A stretch of 64,000 bases of DNA from Nematostella vectensis (taxonomy: Eukaryota; Cnidaria; Anthozoa; Actiniaria; Edwardsiidae): positions 17,659,075 through 17,723,074 of the forward strand of contig NC_064038.1 in NCBI RefSeq assembly GCF_932526225.1, written 5' to 3'. Positions 60,901 to 64,000 of this stretch are shown here, piece after piece. A program made the translations under genes and the position numbers. The notes below the pieces were generated by a model. It did no database searches, was not told where the DNA came from, and saw only the letters and a list, made by a program, of their open reading frames with translations. Positions within the stretch are counted from its first letter, which is position 1, and each line of letters begins with the position of its first letter.

Positions 60901-62393
60901 TTGGGTTGTCGCTTGGGCTTCTCCACCATCAGGGCTTGCTTTGCAGCTTCTGTAAGGCATCACACTTTGAATCATTTTCCAACATGAAAGACAAGTGGGG
61001 AAGGTGGTGTGGCGCGTTTTAATGTTTTAAAGTTTTACCAGGTCAGCTCATTGGAACTCCACCAATCAACGTGGCAAATAAATGCATAAACATGCATCAA
61101 GAACAAAACGTCCTACCAGTCAGTTCATATCAATCAGAACAGTGATTTCCACATCTTCGGCTAACTCCCCTAAAATCTTCTCTTGTTGTCTGGTGTAGCA
61201 CGTGTCACACTATACTATAAGTTATATGTTGTCTGGTGTAGCACGTGTCACACTATACTATAAGTTATATGTTGTCTGTTGTAGCACATGTCACACTATA
61301 CTATAAGTTATATGTTGTCTGTTGTAGCACGTGTCACACTATACTATAAGTTATATGTTGTCTGGTGTAGCACGTGTCACACTATACTATAAGTTATATG
61401 TTGTCTGTTGTAGCACGTGTCACACTATACTATAAGTTATATGTTGTCTGGTGTAGCACTTGTCACACTATACTATAAGTTATATGTTGTCTGTTGTAGC
61501 ACGTGTCACACTATACTATAAGTTATATGCTGTCTGGTGTAGCACGTGTCACACTATACTATAAGTTATATGTTGTCTGTTGTAGCACGTGTCACACTAT
61601 ACTATAAGTTATATGTTGTCTGTTGTAGCACATGTCACACTATACTATAAGTTATATGTTGTCTGTTGTAGCACGTGTCACACTATACTATAAGTTATAT
61701 GCTGTCTGCTGTAGCACGTGTCACACTATACTATAAGTTATATGTTGTCTGGTGTAGCACGTGTCACACTATACTATAAGTTATATGTTGTCTGTTGTAG
61801 CACATGTCACACTATACTATAAGTTATATGCTGTCTGCTGTAGCACGTGTCACACTATACTATAAGTTATATGTTGTCTGGTGTAGCACGTGTCACACTA
61901 TACTATAAGTTATATGCTGTCTGCTGTAGCACGTGTCACACTATACTATAAGTTATATGTTGTCTGGTGTAGCACGTGTCACACTATACTATAAGTTATA
62001 TGCTGTCTGCTGTAGCACGTGTCACACTATACTATAAGTTATATGTTGTCTGGTGTAGCACGTGTCACACTATACTATAAGTTATATGTTGTCTGTTGTC
62101 TGTTGTAGCATGCGTCACACTATACTATAAGTTACATGTTGTCTGTTGTAGCATGTGTCACACTATACTATAAGTTATATGTTGTCTGTTGTAGCACATG
62201 TCACACTATACTATAAGTTATATGTTGTCTGCTGTAGCATGGGTCACAATGTAAGTTACGCTCTTCGATTCATCAAACCTGGTAGAAGGTCTACAGCTGG
62301 CTGCAGCTTGAGGAACTTTGCTGACTCCACCTTGAAGAAGAGTTTCTGGTGACACTTTTTACACCAGCCCGAGTTTGCACCATAGTGAATGTC
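57809..62393 (-). CDS. CHY zinc-finger protein, four internal exons (partial)
   Basis: Exons in transcript order: 62393-62279, 60949-60820, 58291-58180, 57903-57809 (150 codons, all GT-AG, phases close). Exon 1 of this set has a CKKC zinc ligand pair (GWCKKCHQKLFFKVES). Next comes the CHY signature CKHYKKSYRWLR, continuing as FPCCGKCYPCDVCHEE, ENHEMVFASRMVCGYCSKEQ, and NPCVACKSSMTR. It ends GGKGCRDKTVMDR. The ladder of Cys/His pairs fits a CHY domain without an attached RING, so it is not an RCHY1/PIRH2 orthologue by layout. CHY proteins bind several zinc ions; some act in ubiquitin ligases, and yeast Hot13 acts in mitochondria. Function here is unknown. Both ends are missing: the start codon lies upstream of 62393 and a 3' exon is expected below 57809. 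Confidence 0.82.
57978..58182 (-). repeat. 34-bp minisatellite made of exon C donor copies, 6 copies
   Basis: Period exactly 34 bp (donor positions 58180, 58146, 58112, 58078, 58044, 58010). On the minus strand each carries AAAGAACAG/GTGAGTTC or a variant: intact at 58180, 58044 and 58010, GC donor at 58146, CTGAG (disabled) at 58112 and 58078. Confidence 0.93.
58180..58291 (-). CDS. CHY gene exon C
   Basis: 112 nt encoding FPCCGKCYPCDVCHEESENH and FASRMVCGYCSKEQ. Its donor AACAG/GTGAGT is the first of six tandem copies. Confidence 0.88.
58330..59450. repeat. 19-bp minisatellite, about 59 copies
   Basis: Unit core GCATGGCGTGTGTATGTAC, with 17-bp GCATCTCGTGTATGTAC variants. It lies in the CHY gene intron between exons B and C. 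Both strands stay open for hundreds of codons, giving the long artefactual ORFs here. Confidence 0.97.
59451..60740. repeat. 23-bp minisatellite, about 55 copies
   Basis: Unit core GTGTTTTACCGGGTATGTGA, then GTG or GGG, directly following the 19-bp array in the same intron. AACTGAG and AAGTGAG subtypes are clustered, suggesting local duplication of unit blocks. Confidence 0.97.
60820..60949 (-). CDS. CHY gene exon B
   Basis: 130 nt encoding AAKQALMVEKPKRQPKTPGL and NGTCKHYKKSYRWL, the Cys-His-Tyr triplet that names the domain. The donor is TTGAG/GTAAGT. Confidence 0.85.
61185..62250. repeat. 43-bp minisatellite, about 24 copies
   Basis: Unit core AGCACGTGTCACACTATACT, then ATAAGTTATATGTTGTCTGTTGT. 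It lies in the CHY gene intron between exons A and B and runs to within about 30 nt of the exon A donor. The boundary sequence GGGTCACAATGTAAGTTACG looks like a diverged unit. Confidence 0.97.
62279..62393 (-). CDS. CHY gene exon A
   Basis: 115 nt encoding DIHYGANSGWCKKCHQKLFF and FLKLQPAVDLLP. Donor CCAG/GTTTGA chosen over GAGC/GTAACT at 62258 because only the former joins exon B in frame. Confidence 0.78.
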
Positions 62394-62708
62394 CTGAAAT
62401 TGATGATGAGAGTTAGAGGATCAATAACGGCACTGGCCAGCGAGTTGGATTATAGTTGGTAAACACCTGGCTAAATAAAAAAGTTCTATACTTTACTGTT
62501 CCAATCCCCTAGCCAACTGGAAAAAAGTCACTTTCGATCATTCCTGGATGATGATCCAAGACAGCAGGGCATTGCTGTTGATGATGACGATGATAACAAG
62601 TAGTTATTGTGATTGTTTCGCTTGGATTGAAGTTGATGATAAATAATAACAGTCATTATCCAGGAAGGTGCCAATTTAAGCCAGTTTAAGACTGTAATTA
62701 ACAGTTAC

Positions 62709-62898
62709 AGCCAAATTCGTTGTTGCACAACCTCGGCGAATCCAAAATCCATGTCTCATTTGGGGATAGCACATAGTCAGACACAAGCTTTGGGGGGTTT
62801 CTCTGGTTTTGATTGTTTGGTTTGATTGACAACGCGCTATTCCCAAACGAAGAAAGGAATTTTGGATTCTGACAGGTCGCGCAACAACGAATTTGGCT
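62709..62898. mobile_element. 190-bp MITE
   Basis: Ends AGCCAAATTCGTTGTTGC and GCAACAACGAATTTGGCT are a perfect 18-bp inverted repeat. Weaker inverted similarity continues inside (GAATCCAAAATCC / GGATTCTGACAGG). Confidence 0.8.
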
Positions 62899-62959
62899 AT
62901 AATAACTAAATAAAAGCAAAACTGAAAAAGGCACAGGTAACTTGAAATCATCAGTTTAT

Positions 62960-63280
62960 CAGTTTTTTTTTTTAATTTTGGTGATTAGCTTAAAGCTAAA
63001 ATTAGTCCTTGTTATCATCTAAATCTTACCAAAGTGGAAAAGAGCAGACAAGATCATCATAATAAAAGCGTGCTCAAATCCGCGATTAGATACAGATGAT
63101 CATATAAGTTACTCAGAATCCACTAAGGCGCGCATAAAAGACAAGAAAGCATTCTGAAACTCAAGTGACAACAAGCCGCCATAAATACAACTATAACCTC
63201 AAACTCGCGATGTGCGACTTAAGCTCTAACGTTTACCCCAAACAACTAGTATCTAATAAAAGCTTGTGAGATACAGATTA
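62960..63280. other. Unassigned sequence
   Basis: AT-rich. No gene or element recognised. The 5' exon of the CHY gene could lie here or beyond the window. Confidence 0.4.
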
Positions 63281-63299
63281 TTTTTATGTAAGTTACTGC

Positions 63300-63665
63300 A
63301 CGTCTTCGCGAGACTGCGCTTGGAAGCGCAAGTGGAGCCCCTGAAAGGCCTAATGGGATACATGCAGCAGCAAGGGATCGACAACTCATCCTTCCCACCA
63401 AAAGACTGGAGCGTCTTTGGCCAGCCCATCCGCACAAACAACGACATAGAGGGCTAGATAACGCTGTGAACCGCCGAGCGGGCAACAGGGTACATCTTCC
63501 ATTGTACTCTCTCATCGACCTTCTAAACAGAGAGGCCCGACTAGTTCATGTCCAAATTCGCCTAGTTTGTGACCAGAAACTCACGCGCATCCAACGCCAA
63601 AAATACAGAAACCTTCAGGCGAAAGTTTTCCCGCACTGGGCAGAGTACGATCTTCAGCAACGCTA
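63300..63665 (+). pseudogene. MULE-type transposase C-terminal relic
   Basis: One frame reads LEAQVEPLKGLMGYMQQQGI, then NNDIEG and a TAG. The adjacent frame resumes at NAVNRRAGNRVHLPLYSLID and RLVCDQKLTRIQRQKYRNLQ, ending HWAEYDLQQR. In MULE-like transposases an NND(I/V)EGWH motif precedes NRRAG. Here the Trp codon is TAG and one base is lost, so the copy is inactive. The 5' part is absent. Confidence 0.65.
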
Positions 63666-64000
63666 GGCCATGCAAGAGTACGATCTTCAGCAACGCTCGG
63701 CCATGCAAGAGTACGATCTTCAGCAACGCTAGGCCATGCAAGAGTACGATCTTCAGCAACGCTCGGCCATGCAAGAGTACGATCTTCAGCAACGCTCGGC
63801 CATGCAAGAGTACGATCCTCAGCAACGCTCGGCCATGCAAGAGTACGATCTTCAGCAACGCTCGGCCATGCAAGAGTACGATCTTCAGCAACGCTCGGCC
63901 ATGCAAGAGTACGATCTTCAGCAACGCTAGGCCATGCAAGAGTACGATCTTCAGCAACGCTAGGCCATGCAAGAGTACGATCTTCAGCAACGCTAGGCCA
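63646..64000 (+). repeat. 33-bp minisatellite grown from the transposase tail, about 11 copies, cut by the window edge
   Basis: Unit core TACGATCTTCAGCAACGCTC, then GGCCATGCAAGAG, identical to the last codons of the transposase relic. 33 bp is 11 codons, so the frame is kept, except where CGCTCG becomes CGCTAG (stop). Confidence 0.95.

Noticed and set aside
62258-62279. Later donor GAGC/GTAACT for CHY exon A
   Set aside because: It would put exon B out of frame with an early stop. The donor CCAG/GTTTGA at 62279 keeps the zinc-finger frame.

Overview
The window is eukaryotic nuclear DNA. It holds intron-rich genes with GT-AG splice sites and metazoan protein families (AP-3 beta adaptin, augmin subunit HAUS1, a ZNF474-like C2HC zinc-finger protein, a CHY zinc-finger protein). 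It also holds an LTR element, a LINE, a MULE relic, a SINE, several MITE-like elements and an extreme load of minisatellites. Gene content and mobile elements suggest an early-branching animal, most likely a cnidarian (anthozoan-like). The species cannot be fixed from sequence alone. No bacterial or viral genes were seen.

Layout. (1) 1-31187, minus strand: the 5' two-fifths of an AP-3 beta-subunit gene, twelve coding exons (382 codons) read from the start codon at 31187 to 1915 and continuing past the left edge. Its introns hold arrays of 35, 22, 58, 31, 34, 49, 72 and 26 bp units. The 26-bp array fills about 14 kb of the 15.8-kb intron 6 and carries a SINE amplified three times. (2) 31188-37334: intergenic, with an internally deleted LTR retrotransposon (31474-33571) and a foldback element whose arms are minisatellite (34123-37093). 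(3) 37335-50976, plus strand: complete HAUS1, nine exons, 278 codons. Intron 1 holds a LINE relic and a 2.1-kb 23-bp array. (4) 51549-about 54050, minus strand: a ZNF474-like gene, convergent with HAUS1. (5) 54.1-57.8 kb: MITEs, a hairpin and a decayed coding-like stretch. (6) 57809-62393, minus strand: four exons of a CHY zinc-finger gene, with arrays of 34, 19, 23 and 43 bp in its introns. (7) 63.3-64.0 kb: a MULE-type transposase relic whose 3' tail has become a 33-bp minisatellite.

Roughly half of the window is tandem repeat, and nearly every long intron has its own private repeat unit. The main observation is that several arrays start exactly at, or include, a splice site of the adjacent exon. 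They thereby create rows of decoy acceptors (HAUS1 exon 8, AP-3 beta exon 8) or decoy donors (CHY-gene exon at 58180). The genes are unrelated housekeeping or trafficking genes (endosomal coat, spindle augmin, zinc-finger proteins) and show no sign of a shared pathway. What links them is the intron architecture.

Exon boundaries were worked out by hand from splice consensus, reading phase and remembered family similarity. No database search was run.
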